Shown: positions 18,494 through 29,159 of the stretch, piece after piece
How the letters are laid out: each line of letters opens with the position of its first letter
Numbering within the stretch: position 1 is the stretch's first letter
Made by a program: the position numbers and the translations under genes
Source: Saprospiraceae bacterium
GTDB lineage: Bacteria > Bacteroidota > Bacteroidia > Chitinophagales > Saprospiraceae
Assembly: GCA_022842725.1 (NCBI GenBank)
Contig: JALHOZ010000005.1
Span: 1-64,000, forward strand
Direction: 5' to 3'
Length of the DNA stretch: 64,000 bases
The notes under the pieces: model-generated
Seen by the model: only the letters and a program-made list of their open reading frames with translations
The model's database searches: none
What the model was told of the DNA's origin: nothing

Positions 18494-21247
18494 TTGCCTA
18501 CCGGATGTTTACTATTTCGTCGGAAATGCTTAATTTCGCCCCTCGTTCATAAAAAAGAGCATTTGTCCACAATATCAGAAAATATCAAAGCAGCCTGGAA
18601 AAGGGTGACCACTGCCGTTTCAACCACTTTGGAACCGGTAACCCAACGATTGGAACCATATCTCTTGCCCGTCAAAAGATCCTGGCGAAAGTATGCCGAA
18701 AAAAATCCCAGAGAATCCAGAATATTTAAATGGTTGTTTATCAGTGTCGGTTCTGTTACAGGATTTTTGATGTTACTTGTCATTCTCGTGTCTTTGGGGG
18801 CTTTCGGTCATATGCCATCAAAAGAAGAATTGCTCAATATCGAAACTGCCAATGCCTCGGAAGTTTATGCTGTAGACGGTGTTTTGTTGGGAAAATATTA
18901 TACCGAAAACCGGACAACCATCAGCTTAGACAGCATCTCACCATATTTGATTACGGCTTTATTGGCTATCGAAGACAAACGGTTTTTTGTACACAGCGGA
19001 ATCGATCTCAGATCGTGGTTGAGGGTTTTTAAAGGTTTGGCAACGAATAAACAAAATCTCGGTGGAGGATCAACCCTGAGTCAGCAACTCGTTAAAAATC
19101 TCTACGGAAGAAAAAATTACTTAATTCCGGGTTTCAGTCTTCTGATCAACAAAATCAAGGAAAATATTACCTCCATAAAACTGGAAAGACTCTACAACAA
19201 AGAGGAATTGTTGACACTATACCTCAATACCGTTCCTTTCGGTGGAAACCGGTTTGGCATTCAGGAAGCAGCCCGATATTTTTACAATAAAAGACCTGCA
19301 AAACTTACACCGGACGAAGCAGCAACCCTGATTGGAATGCTCAAAGCTACAACAGCACTTGACCCAACCCGAAATCCGAAAAATTCGAAGGCAAGAAGAG
19401 ATCTTGTACTGAGTCAGATGGTTAAAAATAAAGATTTTCGTTTTGAATCTGCTGAAATGGCCACCATTTCCAAAATGATCAATACCGGAGCTGTTACGGA
19501 TGAAATGTTTCAAAAACTCATCGATACACCCATCACTGCCAAACCACATGACGATTTTGGCAACAATGACGGCCCGGCTACGTATTTCAGAGAATACCTT
19601 CGTACCAAAGAATTGCCTAAAATTCTGAAAAATGTGTTGAAAGAAGACGGCAAACCTTATAATATTTATACTGACGGGCTGAAAATTTATACAACACTTG
19701 ATAGTAAAATGCAGGAACATGCACAATATGCTGTCAACAAACACATGTCTTATATCCAAAAAGAATTTCGCAAACATTGGAAAGGCGTCAAAGATGAATT
19801 GCCGTGGGGAGACGATAAATGGATAGACGAACAAGTTGTAAGAAGTGATCGCTACAATAGTCTGAAAGCTGCCGGAATGGATACCCTTCAGATCGATTCT
19901 GTATTTAATATTCCTGTGGCTATGCCTATTTTGATCTGGACAGACAAACCTGAAGTCATTGATACGGTCATCAGTCCGTTGGATAGTGTAAGGTATTATT
20001 TTACCATGCTTAACACAGGTTTTATGGCTATGGACCATACCAATGGTCAGGTCAAAGCCTGGGTAGGAGGAACAGACTTTGTACATTACAAATATGACCA
20101 CATTCTGAGTAAAAGACAGGTTGGTTCGACTTTCAAACCTATTGTCTATGCTGCAGCGTTAAATGACAGTATCAAACCTTGTACTTTTTTACATAATGTT
20201 GAAGTTACCATTGAAGACTGGACTCCCAAAAATTCTGACGGCAATTACGGTGGATTTTATTCCCTTACAGGTGGTTTGGCGTATTCTGAAAATGTAATTG
20301 CAGCCAGATTGATCGAAAAGGTAGGCATTCAAAAGACGATAGAAATGGCTCAAAAACTGGGTGTCACTTCTAAAATGCCCAGAGAATTTGGTATTAGTCT
20401 CGGTGCTGTGGAAATATCTCTGCTGGAGATGATGCAGGCATATGCAACCATGGCAAATTACGGTTATGAGACCGAACCGGTTACTGTATTAAAAATAGAA
20501 GATCGATATGGAAAGGTGATTTACAATCACGCTTTAGCCAACCCACAAACGCCTGTTCAGGTGATAGACTCGACCATAGCGTATACGATGACGAGGATGA
20601 TGCAACATGTTGTGATTTACGGTACGGCCAACGCTTTGAGAAGTCAGTTTTGTCGTCATTGTGATTTTGCAGGCAAAACCGGGACGACCCAAAATCATGC
20701 AGATGGCTGGTTTATCGGATATAACCCAACGCTGGTGACCGGTGTGTGGGTAGGTGGCCCAAGTCCTGCTGTCCGGTTCAGAAGTATGCTCTATGGTAGT
20801 GGTGCAGCCCTTGCCTTGCCGATTGCAGGACATTTTTGGTATCAATTGTCCATTGACCCTAAGTTTGCAGCTTTGACACAACAACAATTCGTCAAAAACG
20901 AAAAAATCCTTAAAGAAATGGCTTGTCCCCTGAAATTGGGTTTTTCGCCGGATAAATATTATGAGGTCATGAAGGATTCAGTTCTGAGGGACTCTATGTT
21001 GCGCACGGGATTCCGAGATCTTAATCTGGTGATCGGTGAGAAGTTTCCTGAAGATTCATTGAAAATATTAGGTGATGCCGAAGGTTTGGAGGGTGATGTT
21101 GAAAACAAAGATAAAAAACCGGTTATCAAAGAGGTTTTACAGGCTATAGGTGATCAAATAAAAGGTAAGGACAAAAAAGAGGAGAAACCTGCTCCAAAAC
21201 CGAATAAAGACCTTCCTCCGAAAGACACCAAAAAAAAGGATAATTAA
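18494..21247 (+). CDS. Penicillin-binding protein 1A (bifunctional transglycosylase/transpeptidase)
   Basis: A class A PBP that polymerises lipid II and cross-links peptidoglycan in the periplasm. One membrane segment lies at about residues 78-100. The GT51 transglycosylase domain shows AIEDKRFFVHSGID with its catalytic glutamate and the GGGSTLSQQLVKNL motif. The transpeptidase domain shows the active-site serine in GSTFKP (about residue 545), the SEN triad and the KTGTTQNHADGWF motif. The tail is lysine/proline-rich. The 917-residue frame starts at ATG 18494, but the first 23 residues look unlike coding sequence. An in-frame TTG at 18563 (giving STISENIKAAW) behind a promoter-like TTAATTTCG may be the true start. 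mtaB follows after 6 bases. Confidence 0.95.
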   Translation: MPTGCLLFRRKCLISPLVHKKEHLSTISENIKAAWKRVTTAVSTTLEPVTQRLEPYLLPVKRSWRKYAEKNPRESRIFKWLFISVGSVTGFLMLLVILVSLGAFGHMPSKEELLNIETANASEVYAVDGVLLGKYYTENRTTISLDSISPYLITALLAIEDKRFFVHSGIDLRSWLRVFKGLATNKQNLGGGSTLSQQLVKNLYGRKNYLIPGFSLLINKIKENITSIKLERLYNKEELLTLYLNTVPFGGNRFGIQEAARYFYNKRPAKLTPDEAATLIGMLKATTALDPTRNPKNSKARRDLVLSQMVKNKDFRFESAEMATISKMINTGAVTDEMFQKLIDTPITAKPHDDFGNNDGPATYFREYLRTKELPKILKNVLKEDGKPYNIYTDGLKIYTTLDSKMQEHAQYAVNKHMSYIQKEFRKHWKGVKDELPWGDDKWIDEQVVRSDRYNSLKAAGMDTLQIDSVFNIPVAMPILIWTDKPEVIDTVISPLDSVRYYFTMLNTGFMAMDHTNGQVKAWVGGTDFVHYKYDHILSKRQVGSTFKPIVYAAALNDSIKPCTFLHNVEVTIEDWTPKNSDGNYGGFYSLTGGLAYSENVIAARLIEKVGIQKTIEMAQKLGVTSKMPREFGISLGAVEISLLEMMQAYATMANYGYETEPVTVLKIEDRYGKVIYNHALANPQTPVQVIDSTIAYTMTRMMQHVVIYGTANALRSQFCRHCDFAGKTGTTQNHADGWFIGYNPTLVTGVWVGGPSPAVRFRSMLYGSGAALALPIAGHFWYQLSIDPKFAALTQQQFVKNEKILKEMACPLKLGFSPDKYYEVMKDSVLRDSMLRTGFRDLNLVIGEKFPEDSLKILGDAEGLEGDVENKDKKPVIKEVLQAIGDQIKGKDKKEEKPAPKPNKDLPPKDTKKKDN

Positions 21248-21253
21248 GCTTTC

Positions 21254-22588
21254 ATGGCAACACCAAAAACGGTCGCATTTCATACGCTTGGCTGTAAGCT
21301 GAATTTTTCAGAAACGTCGAGCATCCGAAGGTCTTTTGAAGATCATGGATACAGCACGGTCTCTTTTGAAGACGGGGCTGATGTATATGTGTTGAATACT
21401 TGTTCTGTAACCGACTTTGCTGATAAAAAATGTCGTTATGAAGTGCGCAGGGCGCTAAAATACGCACCACAGGCCAAAATTGTCGTGGTAGGTTGTTATG
21501 CGCAGCTTAAACCTGACGAGATAGCCGAAATTCCCGGAGTTGATCTCGTCCTGGGTGCGGCTGAAAAGTTTAACATCCTGAATTATATCGATGGTATATC
21601 CGAAGCTCCTGCCAAAGGTCTGGTCGTTGCCGGAGATGTCAGACATGCCAATCAGTTTGTCAGTTCGTTTTCTTTCGGAGACAGAACACGTTCTTTCCTG
21701 AAAGTTCAGGATGGTTGTAATTATAAATGTTCGTTTTGTACCATTCCTCAGGCGAGAGGCAGCAGCCGAAGTGATACGATCGAAAATGTGTTAAAAAATG
21801 TAAGGGAAATTGCGTCCAAAGGCGTCAAAGAAATTGTGCTTACCGGAGTAAATCTGGGTGACTTTGGCAATGGAACAGAAGTAATAGAAGGGACAAAACC
21901 CAAAAAAGAAGCCATGTTTATCGACCTCATCCGCGAACTGGACAAGGTTGAAGACATCAATCGTTACAGAATCAGTTCGATCGAACCCAATCTTTGTACT
22001 GAAGAAGTGGTTGATTTTGTAGCCCAATCCCGATCCTTTTTGCCTCATTTTCATATCCCTTTACAATCAGGCAGTCCGTCCATTCTCAAAGAGATGAGAA
22101 GGAGATATACGGTCGATCTGTACGCTGAAAAAATCCGTTATATCAAACAGGTTATGACTCATGCTTGTATAGGTGTCGATGTCATCGTCGGTTTTCCCGG
22201 TGAAAGTGAAGAAAATTTTTTGGAAACCTACCATTTTTTACAGGAATTGGATATATCATATCTCCACGTTTTTACCTATTCTGAAAGAGACAATACTCCG
22301 GCAGCAGAATTGGCAGCAGCGGTACCCATGGAAGTCAGAAGAGAACGAAATGAACGGTTGCGTATTCTTTCACAAAAGAAAAAATATCAGTTTGTCCAGC
22401 CTTTTTACGGACAAAAGATGGAAGTATTGTGGGAACATTCTGGAAATCCGGGATTAATGACTGGTTATACACCTAATTTTATAAAAGTGTCCGCTCCCTT
22501 CAACGCTGCTAAAATTAATACCCTGGAGGACGTTGTTTTGGGAGAATATCAGGTGGCTGAAGACGTTTTTTCTTTGGCTTTCGGTTGA
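21254..22588 (+). CDS. mtaB: tRNA threonylcarbamoyladenosine methylthiotransferase MtaB
   Basis: A radical-SAM enzyme that adds a methylthio group to t6A37 of tRNAs decoding ANN codons. The 444-residue protein has the N-terminal UPF0004 domain with cluster cysteines Cys14 (TLGCKLNFSE), Cys50 (NTCSVTD) and Cys81 (VVGCYAQ). It also has the radical-SAM CxxxCxxC in GCNYKCSFCTIPQARG (Cys155, Cys159, Cys162) and a C-terminal TRAM-like region. The opening TLGCKLNFSE and this motif spacing separate MtaB from MiaB and RimO. It starts 6 bases after the PBP gene, so the two are probably co-transcribed. Confidence 0.95.
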   Translation: MATPKTVAFHTLGCKLNFSETSSIRRSFEDHGYSTVSFEDGADVYVLNTCSVTDFADKKCRYEVRRALKYAPQAKIVVVGCYAQLKPDEIAEIPGVDLVLGAAEKFNILNYIDGISEAPAKGLVVAGDVRHANQFVSSFSFGDRTRSFLKVQDGCNYKCSFCTIPQARGSSRSDTIENVLKNVREIASKGVKEIVLTGVNLGDFGNGTEVIEGTKPKKEAMFIDLIRELDKVEDINRYRISSIEPNLCTEEVVDFVAQSRSFLPHFHIPLQSGSPSILKEMRRRYTVDLYAEKIRYIKQVMTHACIGVDVIVGFPGESEENFLETYHFLQELDISYLHVFTYSERDNTPAAELAAAVPMEVRRERNERLRILSQKKKYQFVQPFYGQKMEVLWEHSGNPGLMTGYTPNFIKVSAPFNAAKINTLEDVVLGEYQVAEDVFSLAFG

Positions 22589-22605
22589 TCTGGAAAGATA
22601 TTTTT

Positions 22606-23712
22606 ATGAAAAAAACAAACGATCCCAAGAACATTTGGCAGAGATACCCACCGACAGACAACCATACCTTGCAGGCATGGAATGCAGCTGATGAATATTT
22701 GATTTCTGAATACCGGAGCAAGTTTCCGGAAAATAAAAAAACAGCCGTTTTTCATGATCGGTTTGGTTTCCTTTCGGGAAATTTGGATAACCCACAGCTT
22801 GATGTAATCGTTTATCTCAAAAGCCAACAAAAGGCTGTTGTTCAGAATATAGAAATCAACAATTTGAAGGTCGATTACCGATTTTTGACTCCATTTGATG
22901 AATATTCCGGTCCAAAATGGGAAGTTTGTATCATCCAAATGCCCAAATCTATCGAAATGTGGGAAATATACCTGAAGATGATACATCGGTTTTCTGACGA
23001 AAAAGTAGAAGTTCTGACGGGTTTTATGACCAGACATTTTACGGAAAACTGGATAGGAGTAGCGCAAAAATATTTTCATCACATGGAGCAGTCCAAAGCA
23101 TGGAAAAAAGCAAGATTGATGACCCTTTCGGGAAAAAAAGAAGGAGTGGATACGGGTTTTAAGTTAAAAAAGCTGACCTTTCGGGAAACAGATTTTTATC
23201 AGTATCCCGGGGTATTTTCCAAAGATAAAATAGATGACGCCACCCGTTTTTTGTTGGAAAACATACAACTGAGAACAGGAGAAAACAAAATACTCGATTG
23301 GGGCTGTGGAAATGGAGTGATTGGTAAAATTTTGTCCGGAAAAGATCAGGCTCGGGACGTGTATTTTTTGGATGATAATGTGTTGGCTGTGGAATCCGTC
23401 CGAAAAAATACAGAAAACGGCCATTTGTTGTGGGAAGATGATGTTTCGGTTTTACATGAAAAAATGTTTGATGTTATTATAACCAACCCACCTTTCCATT
23501 TTGAATATGAAAATGACATCAGTGTGTCACTTCATTTTTTTGAAAAAGCAGTGGAATATTTGCATTCCGGCGGAAGATTGGTTGTAGTAGCCAATCGTTT
23601 TATCAACTACAAAACTCACTTGGTAAAATGGTATGAAGATGTGCAGATTGTCGCCGAAAACGAAAAGTTTGTGGTGTATGAATGCAGAGGGTTGGGTAGG
23701 AGGTTTATATGA
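22606..23712 (+). CDS. Class I SAM-dependent methyltransferase, RlmG/RsmC-like
   Basis: With the ATG at 22606 the protein has 368 residues; a TTG frame start at 22585 overlaps mtaB and is less likely. The N-terminal half is a degenerate methyltransferase-like domain. The C-terminal half carries the SAM-binding ILDWGCGNGVIGKIL and the catalytic NPPF in DVIITNPPFHFEYE. This two-domain layout and the NPPF motif are typical of N2-guanine rRNA methyltransferases of the RsmC/RlmG group. Which rRNA guanine is modified cannot be read from sequence. It follows mtaB closely and fits a small RNA-modification operon. Confidence 0.85.
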   Translation: MKKTNDPKNIWQRYPPTDNHTLQAWNAADEYLISEYRSKFPENKKTAVFHDRFGFLSGNLDNPQLDVIVYLKSQQKAVVQNIEINNLKVDYRFLTPFDEYSGPKWEVCIIQMPKSIEMWEIYLKMIHRFSDEKVEVLTGFMTRHFTENWIGVAQKYFHHMEQSKAWKKARLMTLSGKKEGVDTGFKLKKLTFRETDFYQYPGVFSKDKIDDATRFLLENIQLRTGENKILDWGCGNGVIGKILSGKDQARDVYFLDDNVLAVESVRKNTENGHLLWEDDVSVLHEKMFDVIITNPPFHFEYENDISVSLHFFEKAVEYLHSGGRLVVVANRFINYKTHLVKWYEDVQIVAENEKFVVYECRGLGRRFI

Positions 23713-23829
23713 TCCGGAATGAAAAACAGTTCATAACTGGCCTGAAAATATTATTTAGTTATTGTTAGCAAACTCTTGCAATGATGGTATTTTAATATAT
23801 TTCATTCAAAATTGAATTTTACACTCTAT

Positions 23830-23879
23830 TCGCATTATTTTATATATAAATAGTAGAATATAATCGCATTATTTTATAT
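23830..23879. repeat. Direct repeat of 16 bases
   Basis: TCGCATTATTTTATAT occurs at 23830-23845 and again at 23864-23879, 34 bases apart. It lies in the 563-base intergenic region before a T9SS type-B protein. A related ATTCAA/TTGAAT palindrome lies just upstream near 23805. Function unknown; possibly regulator sites. Confidence 0.7.
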
Positions 23880-23959
23880 TTATGTCGTGAATCTGCTTGT
23901 ATAAACAGAAAATATAGCACTTAAAGCATTTTTTGTACTTTGCATTTTAAGAAAAAAAG

Positions 23960-24064
23960 ATGTACGGGTTGACCGACTATGAGATAAAACTTTGGGTAAA
24001 ACATGGAGATAACACACCTTCGGAAAAACATTCGTTTTCTGAAAATCCAAATCCTGAATCCTGA
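23960..24064 (+). CDS. Possible 34-codon small gene
   Basis: A short frame begins MYGLTDYEIKLWVKHGDNT and stops after 34 codons. A TACTTTGC sequence 20 bases upstream resembles the TAnnTTTG promoter, with one base fewer in the spacer. The N-terminal half looks like a short amphipathic helix; there is no signal peptide or membrane segment. It lies in an intergenic region with direct repeats and might be a fragment of a larger gene. I do not recognise it. Confidence 0.25.
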   Translation: MYGLTDYEIKLWVKHGDNTPSEKHSFSENPNPES

Positions 24065-24275
24065 CTGACATCAACAGAAAATTAACCCTTTTGACATTTT
24101 GTATATTTTTTCACATTAATTCCGCGATTCAAACAGGTTGATTCACATTATTTTATTAATTTTACCGTTTTTACTGTCGGAAAAATGTGCCTGTTTAAGG
24201 CATTCCGGATGATTTCGGTTTTATTCTTTTGATGGTAAACCATTTAAAAATTATTAATTAATATATATCAATCAC

Positions 24276-27200
24276 ATGTTGAGATCACTCCTGATATTGG
24301 TTTTGTTGACAGGCTTTTGTAGCCTTCACGCTCAAAATGATTTTCACAGGACGTACACGGTTGACCCGGGGCATCATACTAAAAATCTGACGGCCACCCA
24401 GTTTGTCAACGGAAACTTTGTGAGTATGGATTTGCTGGAGGACACCATCAGAGGCGCTGCCAACGATATCATTATCACATTGTTTGATAAAAAGGGTGGT
24501 ATTTCGAGCCTTGGTGTCAACGGAGGTGCAAAAGCCTTCAGGCTTTCCACACTGAAACGCAAAGATTTGTTTTTGCCACAAAACACTTCAGTTCTACAAG
24601 CCGGATCCAACATCATGTTTACGGCAATATTGTCTGAAAATGATACGATTTATAAGTCTTTCGGAAGTTTTTCAGGGTCAACAGGTCAGTTGAACTGGAT
24701 GCAAAAATATTCTTTAGGAGCAGGTTTGTCCGGTAGTTTTAATACGCCTTTCAAAATGACGAAAGTCAATGGTGGATTTTATTTAGCCACCAATGAACCT
24801 TTTGCCAACCGTTCTTTGCTTACATTGGCAAGGATCAATGATTCCGGAGTAATTGCTAATTCAGGGCTATATATTGTGACGAAAGATTCCTCATCAGGAC
24901 CATTGGTTACGACGGAATTATCCAGCCTTGAGTCTACTGTTGACACAACCATGACCATTGCAGGTTATATTGCCAATGTTAACAGTAGGTTGCCATTTTT
25001 GGCAGAGTTTGATACCTTGGGGAATACCGTTTTAAGCAAAATGTACTTTGACACCCTGGATACTTATGTTGTCAGAGAAAGAGTTAAATCCATCAAACTT
25101 CCGGATTCTACCTTTGTATTGGCAGGTTCAATGGATAGTGTCAATCAAATATTTAATTCTTTCGGATTTGTCATCAGAACAGATACCATGGGTGAAGTAG
25201 TTTGGGCACGCAAAATAGATTTTGGTGATACTACCCTGACCAGATTGACGGATATGGTGGTTGGTTTAGACAATAAGATTGTTGTCAGTGGCAGTCGCAG
25301 AGACATTCTCGACGGACCGGAATATCATTGGATGGCAAAACTTACACTTTCCGGTGCTCAGGAATGGGTCAAAACCTATCCAAGAATCGAAGTGGATGAA
25401 AATATCCCCGGAAATCTGGTGGCAGCAATGGATAGTGGGAATGCTTTGTTTTCGACTGTAGATGACGGAAGTAATTTTTTAAGTTTCATCAAAACCAACA
25501 TCAACGGAGAAACCACTTGCGAAACAGATATAACTGAAAATATTCTTTCAGACATTTCTTTTGTGGCCGACACCTTGTTATGGCGCAAATTTAATACGGT
25601 TTCAGCAGAACCTACAGATATCAGGACCAGAGATTATATCCTGAATCCGCCGATCATAACCCTGGAAAGAGACCCGGTGTATTGCCCGAAAGATACCATT
25701 GACCATTTGTTTGATGCTACCGTAGAGGATGCAGTATATTATAAATGGAGTACAGGTGTAGAAGGTGATTCAGCATCCATGATCAGGGTTTCTGACACAG
25801 AAGTATATACTGTTATTGCAACCATCGATGATGGAAAACAGTGTTTTACCTTGTGCGATACGGCTCAGTTGCGCAGATATGCATTGCCAATAGCACAGAT
25901 TTCCTATAGTCTGGGCAATTTTTGTACAACAGGTTTGGTGACGCTGACTGCAAATGTTTTTGCTGAAGCAGGTGTTAAAAATATTAACTGGAGCACAGGT
26001 GCTACATCTAATTCCATTCAGGTAGGACTTGCCGGTCAATACATGGTCACCATAACTGACAATTGTGATGAGGTTGTTGTCGCAACTTATGATTTGGTCA
26101 GAATGCCACAAATCATAACAGAAGCCGGAATCACTGAAAATTTTAGTGCCATTTGTCAGACAGGTCAAGGTGTTCTGGAAGCAACAAATAATTCGTTTGG
26201 ATTGAGTCCTTTACAATATATTTGGAGTACGGGAGATACCTCACCTGCAATAAGTATTGGTGAAGGCGGAACTTATACAGTCACGGTTACCGACCTTTGT
26301 GGCAATACAGCTTCGGCGTCCATATCTGTTGATCAGGCCAAATTCAGACAAGTCAGAATTGATGATGTTATCGTTGATTTTACCAATCTTTGTATTAACG
26401 GAACGGTCACAGCAGAAGTTTTTTATACCGGCGATGCCAATATTTTATGGAGCACCGGAGAAACCACAAAATCTATTGTGGTAAGCCATACAGTACCATC
26501 AGTCACTGTCACCGTAAGTGACAAAGTTTGTCCCAATTTTGATGCTTCGAGAGAAGTGATTATACCCAAAATTGATTTACTGGCACCTATTCAAATCGGT
26601 GTAGACAGACCTGTGGAGTGTATAAATAATGAAGTGACCCTGACTGCTTTGTACGACAGAAGTATTTTCTCTCCATCTGAATTGACCTTCAGGTGGAATA
26701 CGGGAGCAACAACAGAAAGTATTCAGATCACAACAGACGGAATTTATAATGTTACGGTTACGGAAACAAACTGTGCTTTCAATACAGCCACAGCAAGTAT
26801 TAATTTTATGTTTCCATTACCTACCCTTGATATTGAGGTGGATACTTCTTCTTTATGTCTGGATGGGACGATTACTATCAATACATTCCTGAATGATGAC
26901 GACGCACCGATTACTAATCCATCATATCTTTGGAGCAATGGTGCCACTACATCGACAATTATCATCACCCAAAGTGGCACCTACACTGTGACGGTTTCAG
27001 ATCCGCAATGTATTCAGAATACGGTTACAGCATCAGCAACCTATAATTTTCCTGACGGTGGATTAAAATATGCCAAAGTATTTTTTCCAAACACCATCGA
27101 TACACTTACGCAACCATTTAATGCAACTTTTGGTCCTTATCTCGGAGACTCGCCTTGTCCGGAAAGCATCCAAAATTATGAGTTTTTTATATTCAACAGA

Positions 27201-27371
27201 TGGGGACAGAAAGTTTTTGAGTCTTTTGATGTTGCTACAGAATGGAAAGGCACCATGAAAAATGAAGATGAAAGCAGGAATCCGACAGAAGTGTATATCT
27301 GGGCAGTTAAATATACGATTTTTGGCATAGAATATGAGTTGCATGGTGATGTGACGCTCATCAGGGATTAG
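24276..27371 (+). CDS. Secreted repeat protein with T9SS type-B (gliding-motility C-terminal) domain
   Basis: The 1031-residue protein has a signal peptide ending CSLHAQ. The first 450 residues read as beta-propeller-like repeats (phrases such as FVLAGSMDSVNQ and KIVVSGSRRD). Residues about 480-920 contain six Ig/PKD-like repeats, each marked by a W(S/N)TG or WSNG turn and ending in YTVTVTD-like strands. The end is the type-B T9SS sorting domain, recognised by FFIFNRWGQKVFES, W-K-G and the closing HGDVTLIRD. Proteins with this tail are exported by the T9SS, often with PorP/SprF-like partners, and commonly act as adhesins. The gene stands alone between long spacers. Confidence 0.88.
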   Translation: MLRSLLILVLLTGFCSLHAQNDFHRTYTVDPGHHTKNLTATQFVNGNFVSMDLLEDTIRGAANDIIITLFDKKGGISSLGVNGGAKAFRLSTLKRKDLFLPQNTSVLQAGSNIMFTAILSENDTIYKSFGSFSGSTGQLNWMQKYSLGAGLSGSFNTPFKMTKVNGGFYLATNEPFANRSLLTLARINDSGVIANSGLYIVTKDSSSGPLVTTELSSLESTVDTTMTIAGYIANVNSRLPFLAEFDTLGNTVLSKMYFDTLDTYVVRERVKSIKLPDSTFVLAGSMDSVNQIFNSFGFVIRTDTMGEVVWARKIDFGDTTLTRLTDMVVGLDNKIVVSGSRRDILDGPEYHWMAKLTLSGAQEWVKTYPRIEVDENIPGNLVAAMDSGNALFSTVDDGSNFLSFIKTNINGETTCETDITENILSDISFVADTLLWRKFNTVSAEPTDIRTRDYILNPPIITLERDPVYCPKDTIDHLFDATVEDAVYYKWSTGVEGDSASMIRVSDTEVYTVIATIDDGKQCFTLCDTAQLRRYALPIAQISYSLGNFCTTGLVTLTANVFAEAGVKNINWSTGATSNSIQVGLAGQYMVTITDNCDEVVVATYDLVRMPQIITEAGITENFSAICQTGQGVLEATNNSFGLSPLQYIWSTGDTSPAISIGEGGTYTVTVTDLCGNTASASISVDQAKFRQVRIDDVIVDFTNLCINGTVTAEVFYTGDANILWSTGETTKSIVVSHTVPSVTVTVSDKVCPNFDASREVIIPKIDLLAPIQIGVDRPVECINNEVTLTALYDRSIFSPSELTFRWNTGATTESIQITTDGIYNVTVTETNCAFNTATASINFMFPLPTLDIEVDTSSLCLDGTITINTFLNDDDAPITNPSYLWSNGATTSTIIITQSGTYTVTVSDPQCIQNTVTASATYNFPDGGLKYAKVFFPNTIDTLTQPFNATFGPYLGDSPCPESIQNYEFFIFNRWGQKVFESFDVATEWKGTMKNEDESRNPTEVYIWAVKYTIFGIEYELHGDVTLIRD

Positions 27372-27599
27372 GTTCGGCAGACAGCAATATTTTAAAAATA
27401 TTTTTGTATCTGAACCATTTAGGACGATGATGTTAAAATGAAACAACGGTTTCAGATCATTTGTAAAAAATCGGGATTTTTGTTGTAAAACAGTAAACAG
27501 GTTTTTTATTCTTTTTTAATGTTTTGTTAATCAAATATATATTGTAATCCGACACAAACTTTTTTAATGGTTTGATGTTTCTAAAGAAATTTTTAATTT

Positions 27600-28913
27600 A
27601 TGATAAGCACAGAAAATACATTGAGTTATAAGGTAAAAGATATGAGCCTTGCAGAATGGGGAAGGAAAGAAATCCTGTTAGCAGAGGCAGAAATGCCGGG
27701 TTTAATGGCTCTCAGAGAAGAGTATAAAAACCAAAAACCTTTGGCAGGAGCCAGAATCGCTGGTTGTCTTCATATGACCATTCAGACAGCCGTATTGATT
27801 GAAACATTGATCGATCTTGGAGCAGAGGTGAGCTGGTCATCATGCAATATATTTTCAACACAAGACCATGCAGCTGCGGCAATTGCTCAGGCAGGTATTC
27901 CTGTCTATGCCTGGAAAGGTATGAATGAGGAAGAGTTCGATTGGTGTATAGAACAAACATTGTTTGCCTTCAAAGATGGTAAACCTTTGAATATGATTCT
28001 TGATGACGGAGGAGACCTGACTAATATGGTTTTTGACAGATATCCTGAATTGGTTCATGGTATTAAAGGTTTGTCAGAGGAGACAACCACAGGGGTTCAC
28101 CGTCTGTATGAAAGACAAAAAAACGGTACTTTGGTGATGCCTGCGATCAATGTCAATGATTCTGTGACCAAATCAAAATTCGACAATAAATATGGTTGCA
28201 AAGAATCCTGCGTGGATGCTATCCGAAGAGCAACTGATATTATGATGGCTGGTAAAGTTGCTATCGTTGCCGGTTATGGTGATGTTGGTAAAGGTTCTGC
28301 GGCTTCATTAAGAGGAGCAGGATGTCGCGTTATTGTAACTGAGATCGATCCTATCTGTGCATTACAGGCAGCAATGGATGGATTTGCCGTTAAAAAGATG
28401 GAAAATGCACTCAAGGAAGCCAACATTATTGTGACAGCTACCGGTAATAAAAATATCGTCAGTGCACAACATTTCAAAAACATGAACGACAAAACCATCG
28501 TTTGTAACATCGGTCATTTTGACAACGAAATCGACATGGCCTGGTTGAACGGCAATTATGGTAATACTAAGGATACGATCAAACCACAGGTTGATTTATA
28601 TAATGTAGATGGCAAAGATATTATCGTACTTGCCGAGGGTCGTTTGGTAAACCTGGGTTGCGCTACCGGACATCCTTCTTTTGTAATGTCTAATAGTTTT
28701 ACCAATCAGGTTTTAGCACAATTGGAATTGTGGCAAAATGCTGATCAATACGAAAATCAGGTTTACACCTTGCCAAAACACCTGGATGAAAAAGTGGCCA
28801 AGCTCCACCTTGCCAAAATTGGTGTGGAATTGGAAGATCTGACACCGGAACAGGCAAGTTATATCGGTGTGGACGTTCAGGGTCCTTTCAAACCTGATTA
28901 CTATAGGTATTAA
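27600..28913 (+). CDS. ahcY: Adenosylhomocysteinase
   Basis: This enzyme reversibly splits S-adenosylhomocysteine into adenosine and homocysteine in the cytoplasm, removing the product inhibitor of methyltransferases. The 437-residue protein shows the NAD-binding [15 protein letters not shown], the active-site region [13 protein letters not shown] with its lysine, [15 protein letters not shown], and the C-terminal PDYYRY that reaches into the neighbouring subunit. Length is normal. It is a single gene closed by a hairpin terminator. The window also holds two SAM-using enzymes (MtaB and the methyltransferase), but it is not in an operon with them. Confidence 0.98.
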   Translation: MISTENTLSYKVKDMSLAEWGRKEILLAEAEMPGLMALREEYKNQKPLAGARIAGCLHMTIQTAVLIETLIDLGAEVSWSSCNIFSTQDHAAAAIAQAGIPVYAWKGMNEEEFDWCIEQTLFAFKDGKPLNMILDDGGDLTNMVFDRYPELVHGIKGLSEETTTGVHRLYERQKNGTLVMPAINVNDSVTKSKFDNKYGCKESCVDAIRRATDIMMAGKVAIVAGYGDVGKGSAASLRGAGCRVIVTEIDPICALQAAMDGFAVKKMENALKEANIIVTATGNKNIVSAQHFKNMNDKTIVCNIGHFDNEIDMAWLNGNYGNTKDTIKPQVDLYNVDGKDIIVLAEGRLVNLGCATGHPSFVMSNSFTNQVLAQLELWQNADQYENQVYTLPKHLDEKVAKLHLAKIGVELEDLTPEQASYIGVDVQGPFKPDYYRY

Positions 28914-28941
28914 AATGTGAATAAATAATTTTATATTTCTG

Positions 28942-28967
28942 AAGGCTCGCTTTTGCGGGCCTTTTTT
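28942..28967 (+). terminator. Terminator of ahcY
   Basis: AAGGCTCGC pairs with GCGGGCCTT (one G-T pair) around a TTTT loop and runs into six T residues, 28 bases after the stop. Confidence 0.88.
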
Positions 28968-29119
28968 AATTTAATCTGTGGTGAATTCTTTGCTGATGAC
29001 GGATATCGTAATATATAAAATATTTTTCAGCCATTTGGGCTTGTATTATTAACGGTTCCTGTGTATGAAACTATTTCGATTGAAACCACCAATCTGACAA
29101 TGAGTTTATGGTTAAAATG

Positions 29120-29127
29120 TACCTTTG
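29120..29127 (+). promoter_or_regulatory. Promoter -7 box of the LOG-family gene (TACCTTTG)
   Basis: An exact TAnnTTTG match 32 bases before the start at 29160. Confidence 0.6.
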
Positions 29128-29159
29128 TTTTTTTTTATTGATTAGACAAATAAAATATC

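Noticed and set aside
19217-20101. 294-codon antisense frame inside the PBP gene
   Set aside because: Antisense to a clear class A PBP; Phe/Cys/His-rich composition typical of a shadow frame.
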